Assembly: GCA_040902445.1 (NCBI GenBank) | Contig: JBBDXJ010000305.1 | Coordinates: 5,179 to 69,178 of the forward strand | Direction: 5' to 3' | DNA length: 64,000 nucleotides | Source of the DNA: Chryseosolibacter sp040902445 | GTDB taxonomy: Bacteria > Bacteroidota > Bacteroidia > Cytophagales > Cyclobacteriaceae | Shown: one piece after another, positions 24,806-34,076 of the stretch | How the letters are laid out: every line of letters begins with the position of its first letter | Position numbering within the stretch: the stretch's first letter is position 1 | Made by a program: the position numbers and the translations under genes | The notes under the pieces: model-generated | Database searches by the model: none | What the model was told of the DNA's origin: nothing | The model's input: only the letters and a program-made list of their open reading frames with translations

Positions 24806-27613
24806 TTACATCTTGATCATCTCTCTGGCTTTCTCTAAAACCTTATTCAATCCATCTAGGTTCTTGCCTCCGGCAGTGGCAAAGAACGGTTGCCCTCCAC
24901 CTCCTCCATCGATTTCCCTGGCAAGCTCTTTGACCATATTTCCAGCATGGAATTTTTTTGACTGCATTAGTTTTTCGCCGATCATCACTGTAACCTGCGG
25001 TTTGTGGTCGACGTCGGCGGCCAGGATCAACAACAGATCATCAAACTGGTTGCGCAGCGCATAGGCAATGTTTTTTAAAGAATCCGCATTAGGCACCGTT
25101 ACTTTTTCCAGAATCAAAGTGTGCCCATTGCTTTTAACGGCCTTAAGAGCCAATTCATTTTTTATCTGGTTAGCGCGTTCCCCGTGAAGAATCTCGAGTT
25201 TTTTCTCCAGCACGTGTTTTTCGTCAGCAAGATTTTTCAGGGAGGTTATCACATCCTTGGGATTCTTTAGGAGGCGTTTTACTTCATCAAGCAATCCAAG
25301 CTCGGAACCCACATATTTTTCGGCAGCTTCACCGGTAATCGCTTCAATTCGTCTGACACCCGCCGCGACTGAACTTTCAGAAATGATCTTAAACAGTCCA
25401 ATGTTACCAGTAGCCAGTACGTGGGTTCCGCCGCAAAGTTCCACTGAAAACCGGGGGTCAAATGTTATCATCCTCACAAAGTCTCCATACTTTTCACCAA
25501 AAAGCGCCATCGCACCCAGGGCTTTGGCTTTATCAATAGGCACATTTCTTTTTTCATCCAGTCGGATATTTTCACGGATCTTCCTGTTTACAATCTCTTC
25601 CACCCGCTGAACTTCGCCAGGAGTCATTGCTGCGAAATGTGAGAAATCAAAACGGAGAATGTCGGCATTGACAAGGGATCCTTTTTGTTCCACATGTTTT
25701 CCTAAAACCTGTCTGAGGGCGGCATGTAACAAATGTGTAGCCGAGTGGTTGTTCGTTGTGGATTCGCGTTTCGGCTTGTCCACCGTTGCCTGGAAACTTC
25801 GCTGAAAATCCGCGGGCAGAGTCTCGGTGAGATGAATGATCAGTTCATTTTCTTTCCTGGTATCAAGAATGGCTATTTTTTCGCCATCTCTTTCAATATA
25901 ACCCGTATCACCGACCTGGCCGCCGCTTTCGGCGTAAAATGGAGTTTTGTCAAACACGAGTTGACAGAGCTCCCTGTTCTTTTGTTTTATCTTCCGGTAT
26001 CTGACAATGCGAACGTCTGAAGATAAATGATCGTATCCGATGAACTCCGTTTTTTCATCTTCGCCAACTGCCACCCAGTCGCCGGTTTCTTTAACGGCAT
26101 CTGTTTTAGATCGCAGTTTCTGTTTTTCCATTTCTTTTTTGAAACCCGTTTCATCGACGGCAATTCCCCGTTCACGGGCAATCAATGAAGTAAGGTCAAA
26201 TGGAAATCCAAAAGTGTCATACAATTCAAAAGCGCATTCCCCAGGCATTTCACTTTTAAAATTTTCCAAAGCTTGATCAAACGAATTGAAGTCGTTTTTA
26301 GCTAAAGACTCAGTTAATTTCTTAACTATTGATTCTGTTTGAAATAGTCCTTCCGGGGAAAAGTTAGATTCATCGCTTTCCTTCAACAATTCTATTTTAG
26401 CTTCTCTATCTTCATTTTTAATTAACCTTTCTTTTTTGATAAATTCCCCATGTGAATTGAAGAATTTTTCCAAATGCTCCATCCCATTATCAAGCGTCCT
26501 TAAAAAAGCACTTTCCTCCTCAAACACAACTTTACTCACGAAGTCCTGCTGAGCGTATAATTCAGGGAAAGCTTCGCTCAATTGTTCTCCGAGCACGGGG
26601 ACAAGATGATATAAGAACGGATCCTTAAAATTCAGGAACGTAAACCCGTATCGCACAGCTCTCCTCAATATTCTTCTGATGACGTAGCCAGCGCCGGTAT
26701 TGGACGGCAGCTGTCCATCCGCGATAGCGAAAGAGACCGCACGTACGTGATCGGCCATCACACGCATGGCGATGTCAGTCTGCTCTGATGCTTTGTAAGC
26801 GACTCCGGCCGCGCGGCTGATAAAATTCAATAAGGGGCTAAAGACATCCGTGTCGTAATTAGATGTCTTTTTCTGAATGGCCATGCACAGGCGTTCAAAG
26901 CCCATACCGGTATCTACATGCTGGGCCGGAAGTTTCTCAAGCGAACCATCAGCCTTGCGGTTGAACTCCATAAATACCAGGTTCCAGATCTCTACAACCT
27001 GGGGATGACCGGTATTCACCAATGTTTTGCCCGGAAGGTTTGATGCTTCCTCATCGGGCCTGAGATCAATATGTATTTCGCTGCACGGTCCGCACGGACC
27101 CATCTCTCCCATTTCCCAGAAATTGTCTTTTTTATTGCCCCTCAGGATCCTGTCTTCAGGGACGATATTTTTCCAGTAATTGAATGCCTCTTCATCGAGG
27201 GCGAGTTGTTCTTTAGCATCGCCTTCGAAGACCGTGACATACAATCTTTCTTTGGGTAATTTGTATTCTTCCGTCAGTAATTCCCAAGCCCATTCTATCG
27301 CTTCTTTCTTAAAATAATCACCAAACGACCAGTTGCCCAGCATTTCAAACATCGTATGGTGATAGGTGTCGATGCCGACTTCTTCGAGGTCATTGTGCTT
27401 GCCGCTCACCCTCAGGCATTTTTGAGTGTCGGCAATCCGGCTGCTTTTAGGCCTGGTGTTGCCCAGAAAGTTGTCTTTGAACTGGACCATGCCAGAATTG
27501 GTAAAAAGCAGGGTGGGGTCGTTCTTCAACACCAGGGGAGCGGAGGGCACGATCAGGTGACCTTTTCCTTCAAAAAACGATAAAAACCTACGTCTTACAG
27601 ATCCCGAGTCCAT
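24806..27613 (-). CDS. alaS: Alanine--tRNA ligase
   Basis: 935 residues. Class II catalytic core (FTNSGMVQFKDNFLG, DLEEVGIDTYHHTMFEMLGNWSFGDYF, MGPCGPCSEIHID, DTGMGFERL), helical tRNA-binding part (GAGYVIRRILRRAVRYG), editing domain with NNHSATHLLHAAL and the zinc motif CGGTHV, and a C-terminal DHHA1 domain (DGGGGGQPFFATAGGK). About 50 residues longer than E. coli AlaRS; the extra, charged segment lies at about 390-455 (between FFNSHGEF and MPGECAFELYDTFGFPFD), low in complexity and AT-rich. All catalytic parts are intact. Divergent from the M23 genes. Confidence 0.97.
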   Translation of the reverse strand: MDSGSVRRRFLSFFEGKGHLIVPSAPLVLKNDPTLLFTNSGMVQFKDNFLGNTRPKSSRIADTQKCLRVSGKHNDLEEVGIDTYHHTMFEMLGNWSFGDYFKKEAIEWAWELLTEEYKLPKERLYVTVFEGDAKEQLALDEEAFNYWKNIVPEDRILRGNKKDNFWEMGEMGPCGPCSEIHIDLRPDEEASNLPGKTLVNTGHPQVVEIWNLVFMEFNRKADGSLEKLPAQHVDTGMGFERLCMAIQKKTSNYDTDVFSPLLNFISRAAGVAYKASEQTDIAMRVMADHVRAVSFAIADGQLPSNTGAGYVIRRILRRAVRYGFTFLNFKDPFLYHLVPVLGEQLSEAFPELYAQQDFVSKVVFEEESAFLRTLDNGMEHLEKFFNSHGEFIKKERLIKNEDREAKIELLKESDESNFSPEGLFQTESIVKKLTESLAKNDFNSFDQALENFKSEMPGECAFELYDTFGFPFDLTSLIARERGIAVDETGFKKEMEKQKLRSKTDAVKETGDWVAVGEDEKTEFIGYDHLSSDVRIVRYRKIKQKNRELCQLVFDKTPFYAESGGQVGDTGYIERDGEKIAILDTRKENELIIHLTETLPADFQRSFQATVDKPKRESTTNNHSATHLLHAALRQVLGKHVEQKGSLVNADILRFDFSHFAAMTPGEVQRVEEIVNRKIRENIRLDEKRNVPIDKAKALGAMALFGEKYGDFVRMITFDPRFSVELCGGTHVLATGNIGLFKIISESSVAAGVRRIEAITGEAAEKYVGSELGLLDEVKRLLKNPKDVITSLKNLADEKHVLEKKLEILHGERANQIKNELALKAVKSNGHTLILEKVTVPNADSLKNIAYALRNQFDDLLLILAADVDHKPQVTVMIGEKLMQSKKFHAGNMVKELAREIDGGGGGQPFFATAGGKNLDGLNKVLEKAREMIKM

Positions 27614-27798
27614 CTCAATACAGTTTTAAGCGACAATTAGTACTTTTTATTTATATTAGCCAGCTCATCCCGTTGCGTATTTACCATCGCAGGGGGATAA
27701 CAAGCCACAAAAATAATCGCAGTTGAGGGAGAATACGCGGAAAGCGCTGTTTTTTTTCTGGCCTGACTAAATAACCTGAAGTACACAACTGCGGATCG

Positions 27799-28773
27799 AT
27801 GCGTTATACAACCTATCGTTACAACAAAGACACATGCCAATACGAGCGTGTGAAGCTCAATGCCAAAAATATCCTTTGGTATTGCCTTGGTCTTGCGGTG
27901 ACTGCATCGTGTATGCTCCTGGGGATACTGCTCCTGCACGATCTCGTAGTAAATAGCGATAATGAAAAAAACCTTCGAAAGGAAAACAGGGCGTTGAAGC
28001 AACATCATTCGATACTCTCTGCCCAGCTCAATGAACTTCAACCTGTTTTGACTTCTCTTCAGAACAAAGACAGGATCCTCCACAACAGATTTTTTGGCTC
28101 GCAACCTGCTCCGCCCGCGGAAGCGGTGGATCGCGCATCCAAAGAAAAACTTCTGCTTGCAGATGCCGATGCATTTCGGAAACAGGTGTCTTCTATTAAA
28201 GAGACTTCCCAACATCTGATAAAGAAATCCTCAACATCCAATCAATACTTCGGGGTGGAACTGGATTTAGAGAAAGACGACATGTCGCTGATCAACTCCC
28301 TGCCTACCCTGCAGCCGTTCAAGCCATGGCAATCAGACAGGTTGATTTCCGGTTTTGGAATGCGGGTAAATCCGTTTCATAAAGGTTTATATGAACACCT
28401 CGGAGTTGATGTTGCAATGACCAGGGGAACACCTGTCATCGCCACTGCGCCCGGCGTGGTTCTGCAGTTAAAACGCAGCGATCTGCAGGCGGGCTATGGA
28501 AATTACATTGAAATTGATCATGGTCAGGATGTAATAACCCGTTACGCCCACCTGGAAGATATACACGCCCGGTTTGGGGCAAGGGTCGCAAAAGGAGAAG
28601 TGATTGGGACAGTGGGCACCAGCGGCGGCTCTATTGCTCCACATCTCCATTACGAGGTTTTGCGGAAGGGGAAAAATGTAGATCCGGTAAGATACATGGT
28701 CGAGGGACTTACCAGTGAGGAACATCACCAGTTAACTATTATGAGTCATCAGCAAAACCAATCGTTAGACTAA
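27799..28773 (+). CDS. M23 metallopeptidase, membrane-anchored
   Basis: 324 residues. MRYTTYRYNKDTCQYERVKLN precedes a membrane span at about 27-50, then a coiled coil (LRKENRALKQHHSILSAQLNELQ), and a C-terminal LytM/M23 domain: ISGFGMRVNPFHKGLYEHLGVDVAM, ENYAHLED-type segment ITRYAHLED and APHLHYEV. The H-x3-D and HxH zinc ligands are present, so it is a likely active peptidoglycan endopeptidase rather than an EnvC-type activator. The stop overlaps the ATG of a paralogous gene by one base. Confidence 0.92.
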   Translation: MRYTTYRYNKDTCQYERVKLNAKNILWYCLGLAVTASCMLLGILLLHDLVVNSDNEKNLRKENRALKQHHSILSAQLNELQPVLTSLQNKDRILHNRFFGSQPAPPAEAVDRASKEKLLLADADAFRKQVSSIKETSQHLIKKSSTSNQYFGVELDLEKDDMSLINSLPTLQPFKPWQSDRLISGFGMRVNPFHKGLYEHLGVDVAMTRGTPVIATAPGVVLQLKRSDLQAGYGNYIEIDHGQDVITRYAHLEDIHARFGARVAKGEVIGTVGTSGGSIAPHLHYEVLRKGKNVDPVRYMVEGLTSEEHHQLTIMSHQQNQSLD

Positions 28774-29738
28774 TGGCAAGGACTCAATTCCGGTATAACG
28801 AAAAAACTTGCAGATACGAGCCTTTCTACGTAAAAGGGAAAGTCCTGCGAAACCGGATGCTGATGTTCCTGACTTTATCGCTTACCCTGGCCGTGGGATC
28901 CTACTTCTACCTGCTGAAGTACATTCCTTCTCTCGATGAAATATTTTTAGCCGAAGAAAACCAGCGGTTAAAAATCGAATGGGATATTCTGCACGACCAG
29001 ATTGATGATGCAAATCAGAAATTGCTGACGCTGATTGAGAAGGGCGACCACAATTACCGTGTCATCCTTGATTCCGAACCGCTCGACACCAGTATACGCG
29101 AAGCAGGTATTGGAGGTAGTGAAAAAATCAATACATCGCAGCTGGCAGATTTTCCTTTCGTCTTAAAAGAATACCTCATCTTCGAAAAATTAAAGCATCA
29201 GCTGGATGTTGAAATGCAATCTTATGACGAGATCGCAAAGATGTTCGAACGAAAAAGTACCATGTGGGCCTCAAGACCTGCTATTCAACCCGTGAGCAAT
29301 AAGACCTTGACACATCTTCACGCTACTTTCGGTGAACGTTATCACCCGCTTCTCGGATATGTCAGGGATCACAAGGGGCTGGACTTCACCGCAGAGATCG
29401 GTACGCCAGTATATGCTACCGGCGATGGAGTAGTTAAATCCAGATACTTTTCAGGAAGTTTTGGTAACGTGATTTTTATTAACCACAATTTCGGTTATGA
29501 AACCCGGTATGCACACTTGTCGGGGTTTAATGCTAAGCTAGGGCAAAAGGTAAAAAGGGGTGAGATCATCGGTTTTGTGGGCGATACTGGTCTTTCCCGC
29601 GGGCCCCACCTGCATTATGAAGTACTTTATAAAGGCCTGCAGATCAATCCGATCAATTTCTTTCAGCGCGACCTTAGCAACAAGGAATATGAAAAATTGG
29701 TTGAGGAAGGAAGCAAGAATAGAGAATCCCTCGACTAA
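28773..29738 (+). CDS. M23 metallopeptidase, membrane-anchored, paralogue
   Basis: 321 residues with the same layout as its upstream neighbour: MARTQFRYNEKTCRYEPFYVKGK, a span at about 28-48, a short coiled coil, and an M23 domain (ATFGERYHPLLGYVRDHKGLDFTAEIG, ETRYAHLSG, RGPHLHYEV) with intact zinc ligands. The shared N-terminal pattern (RYN-K-TC-YE) shows tandem duplication of a membrane-bound hydrolase. The one-base TAATG overlap means coupled synthesis, suggesting the two may work as a pair in cell-wall remodelling. Confidence 0.92.
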   Translation: MARTQFRYNEKTCRYEPFYVKGKVLRNRMLMFLTLSLTLAVGSYFYLLKYIPSLDEIFLAEENQRLKIEWDILHDQIDDANQKLLTLIEKGDHNYRVILDSEPLDTSIREAGIGGSEKINTSQLADFPFVLKEYLIFEKLKHQLDVEMQSYDEIAKMFERKSTMWASRPAIQPVSNKTLTHLHATFGERYHPLLGYVRDHKGLDFTAEIGTPVYATGDGVVKSRYFSGSFGNVIFINHNFGYETRYAHLSGFNAKLGQKVKRGEIIGFVGDTGLSRGPHLHYEVLYKGLQINPINFFQRDLSNKEYEKLVEEGSKNRESLD

Positions 29739-29794
29739 ATATTTTCATTTTTCTGAATTCTCCTTTTCTTTGCACTCCAATTTATTGCTTTTTC

Positions 29795-30922
29795 ATGCGG
29801 GTTGTATTGTTAGTGTGGTGCTGTATCCTTTCCATGCCTGTTTTTGCGCAGGAAAAGCAGAATCTTCAGGTTAATTCAGATTCCTTATCCAATATAAATA
29901 GAGATACCCTCTCGATTCAGGGACGAGTATCAGCCGCCTCAGGTAATGATACGCTTACTATAATTGGTGTGGGCGATATCATGATGGGTACTAACTACCC
30001 TGAAGACAGATTACCTCCTGACGATGGGAAATTCCTGTTGCATGATGTTGCTCCGGTGCTTCGCAATGCCGATGTCACATTCGGCAACCTGGAAGGAACC
30101 TTACTGAATGAAGGAGGCACTCCGAAAAAATGCAAAGACCCAAAAGTCTGCTACGCCTTCAGGTCCCCGGTTACTTATGTGAAAAATCTTGTGGATGCCG
30201 GTTTTGATCTGATGAGCCTCGCAAACAACCACGCCGGTGATATGGGCGATGAAGGTCGCGATACCACAATGACCACACTCATCAACGCCGGTATACTTCA
30301 TGCGGGACAGTTGTCCATGAAAACCGCCATCCTGGTAAGAGACAGCATTAAATATGGCTTGGCAGCGTTTGCTCCAAATACCAACTGTGTGCCTATCAAT
30401 GACCTGGAAGGAGCGCGAAATGTTGTTCTTCAACTGGATTCACTGGTAGATATCATCATTGTTTCATTTCACGGCGGGGCAGAAGGGGCCAAATTTCAGC
30501 ATGTGCCCAGGACACATGAAATTTTCTACGGCGAAGACCGGGGTGACGTTTATGAATTTGCTCATTCTCTGATAGATGCCGGGGCCGACATTGTTTTCGG
30601 ACATGGACCACATGTAACCCGGGGCTTGGAAGTATATCACAAACGGTTTATTTCCTACAGCCTTGGGAATTTCTGCACGTACAAGGGTATCAATGTGGCG
30701 GGCATAAATGGGCTGGCACCTATTATTAAGGTTTTTACTAACCCTTCAGGAGAATTTTTAAAGGGTGAAATCACACCCACAGTTCAATCGCATGCCACCG
30801 GGGTGAAAATAGACACGGAAAAATCCGTAATAAAAATTATTCAGGAACTTTCTAAAAAAGATTTTCCGGAATCAGAAATTCAGATTGACGATAATGGTTT
30901 AATTACTTATCTTGGACAGTAA
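29795..30922 (+). CDS. CapA-family secreted metallophosphatase-like protein
   Basis: 375 residues with a signal peptide (MRVVLLVWCCILSMPVFAQ). The CapA fold is marked by LTIIGVGDIMMGTNYPEDRL, VTFGNLEGTLLNEGG, FDLMSLANNHAGDMGDEG, IIVSFHGGAEG and FGHGPHVTRGLEVYHKRFISYSLGNF, which carry the Asp, Asn and His metal ligands. The family is named after poly-gamma-glutamate capsule synthesis, but in Bacteroidota most members are uncharacterised. The ATG of the next gene comes 2 bases after the stop. Confidence 0.9.
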   Translation: MRVVLLVWCCILSMPVFAQEKQNLQVNSDSLSNINRDTLSIQGRVSAASGNDTLTIIGVGDIMMGTNYPEDRLPPDDGKFLLHDVAPVLRNADVTFGNLEGTLLNEGGTPKKCKDPKVCYAFRSPVTYVKNLVDAGFDLMSLANNHAGDMGDEGRDTTMTTLINAGILHAGQLSMKTAILVRDSIKYGLAAFAPNTNCVPINDLEGARNVVLQLDSLVDIIIVSFHGGAEGAKFQHVPRTHEIFYGEDRGDVYEFAHSLIDAGADIVFGHGPHVTRGLEVYHKRFISYSLGNFCTYKGINVAGINGLAPIIKVFTNPSGEFLKGEITPTVQSHATGVKIDTEKSVIKIIQELSKKDFPESEIQIDDNGLITYLGQ

Positions 30923-30923
30923 C

Positions 30924-31262
30924 ATGGCGTATAAGGAAAAAGAAATCGAAAAGCTTTACTACTCCATCGGAGAAGTTGCTGAAATTTTTACAGTTGCCCC
31001 CTCCCTTATCCGTTTCTGGGAGTCTGAGTTCGACCTGATCAAGCCAAAAAAGAACCGGAAAGGCAACAGGCAGTTCACTAAGGAAGACATCGATAATGTT
31101 CGCACGATTTATCACCTCGTAAAAGAGAAAGGCTTTACACTTCAGGGCGCCAAAGAAATGTTGCGCAATGATTCCCAGGCTGTAAAAGATAAAATGGAAA
31201 TGCTCGACTCCCTGCGCAATGTGAGAAAATTCCTCGTCGAACTTCGCGAAAACCTCCACTGA
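30924..31262 (+). CDS. MerR-family transcriptional regulator
   Basis: 112 residues from MAYKEKEIEK (a start four codons earlier overlaps the capA-like gene). The MerR winged helix is intact: YYSIGEVAEIFTVAPSLIRFWESEFDLIKPKKNRKGNRQFTKEDID, then LVKEKGFTLQGAKEMLR and a short dimer helix. No ligand-binding cysteines are seen. This is a common Bacteroidota arrangement next to M23 peptidase genes, and the regulator probably belongs to the same transcript. Confidence 0.9.
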   Translation: MAYKEKEIEKLYYSIGEVAEIFTVAPSLIRFWESEFDLIKPKKNRKGNRQFTKEDIDNVRTIYHLVKEKGFTLQGAKEMLRNDSQAVKDKMEMLDSLRNVRKFLVELRENLH

Positions 31263-31315
31263 GCTTTTTAGAAAGCAAGAAAGACGAATTATCACAAAAT
31301 AAGAACATAGCAATA

Positions 31316-31375
31316 TTGCCTGCCAGCCGAAGCTTTAGCGCAGGCTGGTCAATTGCCTAATTGCACAATTGCCAA
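31316..31375. repeat. Palindromic interspersed repeat
   Basis: GCCTGCCAGCC and GCAGGCTGG arms enclose AAGCTTTAGC, followed by CAATTGCCTAATTGCACAATTG. The core matches the element at 17651-17709 with the central GAAGCTT/TAGCGCAGGC conserved. It lies between merR-like and dprA, just ahead of the dprA start at 31389. Confidence 0.6.
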
Positions 31376-31388
31376 AATTTATTTCCGG

Positions 31389-32495
31389 ATGGATCAGACC
31401 CGTCTCTCTCTTCTCGCCCTCCATTTTATTCCCGGCATTGGTGATTATTTGATCAGGCAGCTGGTAAGCTACTGCGGCTCGGCAGAAAAAGTTTTTAAAA
31501 TCCCCCGAGGAAAATTACTGAAGATACCAGGTATCGGAGCCGTTACCGCTGAATCGATCATTCAGGGGAAACCATTCTCCCTTGCAGAAAAAGAATTGCG
31601 GAAAGCTGAAAAAGAAAATGTCGAGCTCCTGTTTTTTACTGACAAAAAATATCCTTCCCGGCTAAGGCAGGTGAACGACGCCCCTACCATGCTTTACGCC
31701 AAAGGGAATATGGACCTGGAGAATCCAAAAACAGTCGCCATCGTTGGTACACGGCAATCAACGGCTTATGGTAAAGAGTGCGTAGAACAACTCGTAAAAG
31801 ACTTGATACCACATCAGGCGCTGATCGTAAGCGGGCTTGCATACGGCATCGACATTCATGCACACAAACAGGCTGTAAAAAATCATTTACCTACCGTGGG
31901 GGTTATGGGCAGTGGCATGGATGTGATCTACCCCTCAGCTCACGGAGAGGTTGCTGCAAAAATGATGGAGCTGGGAGGACTGCTGACAGAACATCCCTTT
32001 GGAACGCAACCCGATGCGCATAATTTTCCCGCAAGGAACAGAATAGTAGCGGCATTGTCCGACGCGATCATTATAGTGGAAGCCGCTGAAAAGGGCGGCG
32101 CGTTGATCACTGCCGATATCGGCAACAGTTACAATAAAGATGTTTTTGCTTTTCCAGGAAACGTTAAGCAAAGTCATTCTGCCGGATGCAACAATCTGAT
32201 CAAATCAAATCGCGCTCACCTCATTACATCCATCAGGGATCTTCAGTATATAATGAACTGGGACATCGGAGTGAAACCTGTCAAACACGAGCCTGTGGTT
32301 CTTGAAGGTTATGAGCCTAATGAACAGCTCATTATTAAAACGCTGCTGGAGAATAACAAACAACTGATGATCGACGCAATAAGCTGGAAAACAAATTTAC
32401 CCATCAGCCAGATAGCATCATTGTTGCTGACTCTTGAGTTCAAAGGCATTATTTCCTCACTCCCAGGGAAAATTTACAAATTGACGAAATGGTGA
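31389..32495 (+). CDS. dprA: DNA-processing protein DprA
   Basis: 368 residues from the ATG at 31389 (MDQTRLSLLALHFIPGIG); an earlier in-frame ATG at 31353 lies inside a repeat. N-terminal helix-hairpin-helix (LLKIPGIGAVTAESI), Rossmann-type DprA domain (VAIVGTRQSTAYGKECVEQL, IVSGLAYGIDIHAHKQAV, VMGSGMDVIYP, FPARNRIVAALSDAIIIVEAAEKGGALITA) and a C-terminal winged helix. DprA loads RecA on incoming single-stranded DNA during transformation. The stop codon is formed within a GGTGAGTGGTGAG repeat. Confidence 0.95.
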   Translation: MDQTRLSLLALHFIPGIGDYLIRQLVSYCGSAEKVFKIPRGKLLKIPGIGAVTAESIIQGKPFSLAEKELRKAEKENVELLFFTDKKYPSRLRQVNDAPTMLYAKGNMDLENPKTVAIVGTRQSTAYGKECVEQLVKDLIPHQALIVSGLAYGIDIHAHKQAVKNHLPTVGVMGSGMDVIYPSAHGEVAAKMMELGGLLTEHPFGTQPDAHNFPARNRIVAALSDAIIIVEAAEKGGALITADIGNSYNKDVFAFPGNVKQSHSAGCNNLIKSNRAHLITSIRDLQYIMNWDIGVKPVKHEPVVLEGYEPNEQLIIKTLLENNKQLMIDAISWKTNLPISQIASLLLTLEFKGIISSLPGKIYKLTKW

Positions 32496-32793
32496 GTGGT
32501 GAGTTGGCCCCTGCCGATTTATGATTTTGCATTTCAGGGCCTGGCCACTGCCACTTCTTTCGTGAGTCGTGAGTTGTCAGTGGTGAGACCCCACCTTTGG
32601 GAAAGGATTTGATAAATTAATAACATGAGGCTCCATTGCAGCCAAGGTTATTAGTTGTCTCCGCGGAGTCTCCTGTCTCAGGGACTCCGCGGCTTCGGAG
32701 CACCAACTTTCGGAGATTGGATGGGCATGTTATATGAAAGTGGGGCGTGCTGCTAAAGGTCGACCGAAAAACCCAGCGATGAAGTTCAAAACT
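32484..32793. repeat. Repeat cluster between dprA and HMG-CoA lyase genes
   Basis: No gene. 32484-32505 carry ATGGTGAGTGGTGAGTTGG, which provides the dprA stop TGA. 32562-32586 hold a degenerate second copy. 32662-32691 form a hairpin (CGCGGAGTC/GACTCCGCG with inner CCTG/CAGG), a family member of 22004-22033. TTCGGAGC follows at 32694. Confidence 0.6.
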
Positions 32794-33660
32794 CTAATAC
32801 CCACCAGCAAACACCCTATCCGCGAACATCAACGCCTCACGAAAAGAATCCCTATCCAACCCCAACGAGATCTTTTCGTCTTCAAAAAAAGAAACGATCG
32901 TTTCCGTTGCAATATTTCCCACCAGCTCATCCTTGGCCATCGGACATCCTCCAAATCCGCGTAAAGCCCCATCAAATCTCCGACAGCCACCGCGATAGGC
33001 AGCCTCAATTTTATCGCGTGAAGTTTGGGGAGTGCAATGCAAATGCACCCCGATCTCCGTCTCTGGAAATTTCGTGGATATCGACGTGAAAAAAGATTCG
33101 ATCGACGCACTTTCCGCCACACCAATGGTATCGGCCAATGATATCAAATCCGACCCTAACGTTATCAGGATATCGACAAACTGGGATACAAGGTTTACCT
33201 CGTACGGATCTCCATAGGGATTACCAAAACCCATACTGATATAGCTGACTAACTTCTTTCCGGATTTCTCGCAGATGTTCTTGATCTCTTCAAGCGTATT
33301 TAAAGCTTCAGGAATGGATTCGTTCGTATTCCTTTGCTGAAACGTTTCCGAAATAGAAAGTGGAAATCCGAGATAAGTGATGTTGGCATGTTGCGATGCT
33401 TCCTCCGCTCCGCGCTTGTTGGCAACGATCGCAAGCAATTTTGATTTGCTTCCCTTCAGGTCGAGCTGTTCGAGAACTTTGACTGAATCGGCCATCTGAG
33501 GTATCGCTTTGGCAGATACAAAACTTCCGAAATCGACGGTATCGAAGCCGACCTTTAATAGCTTGTTGATATACTCTATTTTATGCTGAGTTGGAATAAA
33601 CCGGACTATACCCTGCATGGCATCCCGCGGACATTCGATGACCTTTACGGAAGCATTCAT
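32794..33660 (-). CDS. Hydroxymethylglutaryl-CoA lyase
   Basis: 288 residues from MNASVKVIECPRDAMQG (a start six codons earlier is in frame). DRE-TIM barrel: ECPRDAMQGI replaces the DGLQ-type opening, VDFGSFVSAKAIPQMADS, LADTIGVAES, and the metal-binding HLHCTPQ. The active-site loop GCRRFDGALRGFGGCPMAKDEL contains the catalytic cysteine. It splits HMG-CoA into acetyl-CoA and acetoacetate in leucine breakdown. No other leucine-degradation gene is next to it. The gene stands alone between a repeat cluster and a 416-base gene-free region. Confidence 0.92.
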   Translation of the reverse strand: MNASVKVIECPRDAMQGIVRFIPTQHKIEYINKLLKVGFDTVDFGSFVSAKAIPQMADSVKVLEQLDLKGSKSKLLAIVANKRGAEEASQHANITYLGFPLSISETFQQRNTNESIPEALNTLEEIKNICEKSGKKLVSYISMGFGNPYGDPYEVNLVSQFVDILITLGSDLISLADTIGVAESASIESFFTSISTKFPETEIGVHLHCTPQTSRDKIEAAYRGGCRRFDGALRGFGGCPMAKDELVGNIATETIVSFFEDEKISLGLDRDSFREALMFADRVFAGGY

Positions 33661-34076
33661 TTTTTGTGATGTAACCACAGCCTAATATTTCACAAAAAAG
33701 TGGTAAATAAAAGTTATAGAAAAAACGGAGCGATCAACGCTGCCTGATGCAGCTTAACTGCTGTTCTATTAAATATGTTATTTCCCCACGATTAAGGGGA
33801 AATTGAATAACGCTGCAATGCCCTTACCCGAATTTGGAGTGATACAAAAAGTAAACAGATTGGTTTATTCCAACTATCCTCCCAGGTTGAATAGATTGCT
33901 TCTCAAAACAATCTAATTAAAACCTCACCACCTGATTGTCCTTTTGGCGGGTTCAGTTTGCCTTTCTGCTAACTATGGATACTGTAAGGTTTACATAAAG
34001 CAATCAATGTAGCCTATAAGGCCGTGCCTGATACTCTCAACATTTTTTATGACCTTTAGCCGGAATTAAAGTTATT
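33661..34076. other. Gene-free region with one hairpin
   Basis: No convincing reading frame on either strand. A hairpin at 33781-33802 pairs TTTCCCC with GGGGAAA around an 8-base loop, with a partly paired GTTA/TAAC extension; no U-run follows. The promoters for the divergent HMG-CoA lyase and murB genes should lie here, but I cannot fix their positions. Confidence 0.5.

Noticed and set aside
27637..28215. 192-residue minus-strand frame
   Set aside because: It lies opposite the start of the first M23 peptidase gene, whose motifs and coding pattern are clear; the minus-strand product has no family character.
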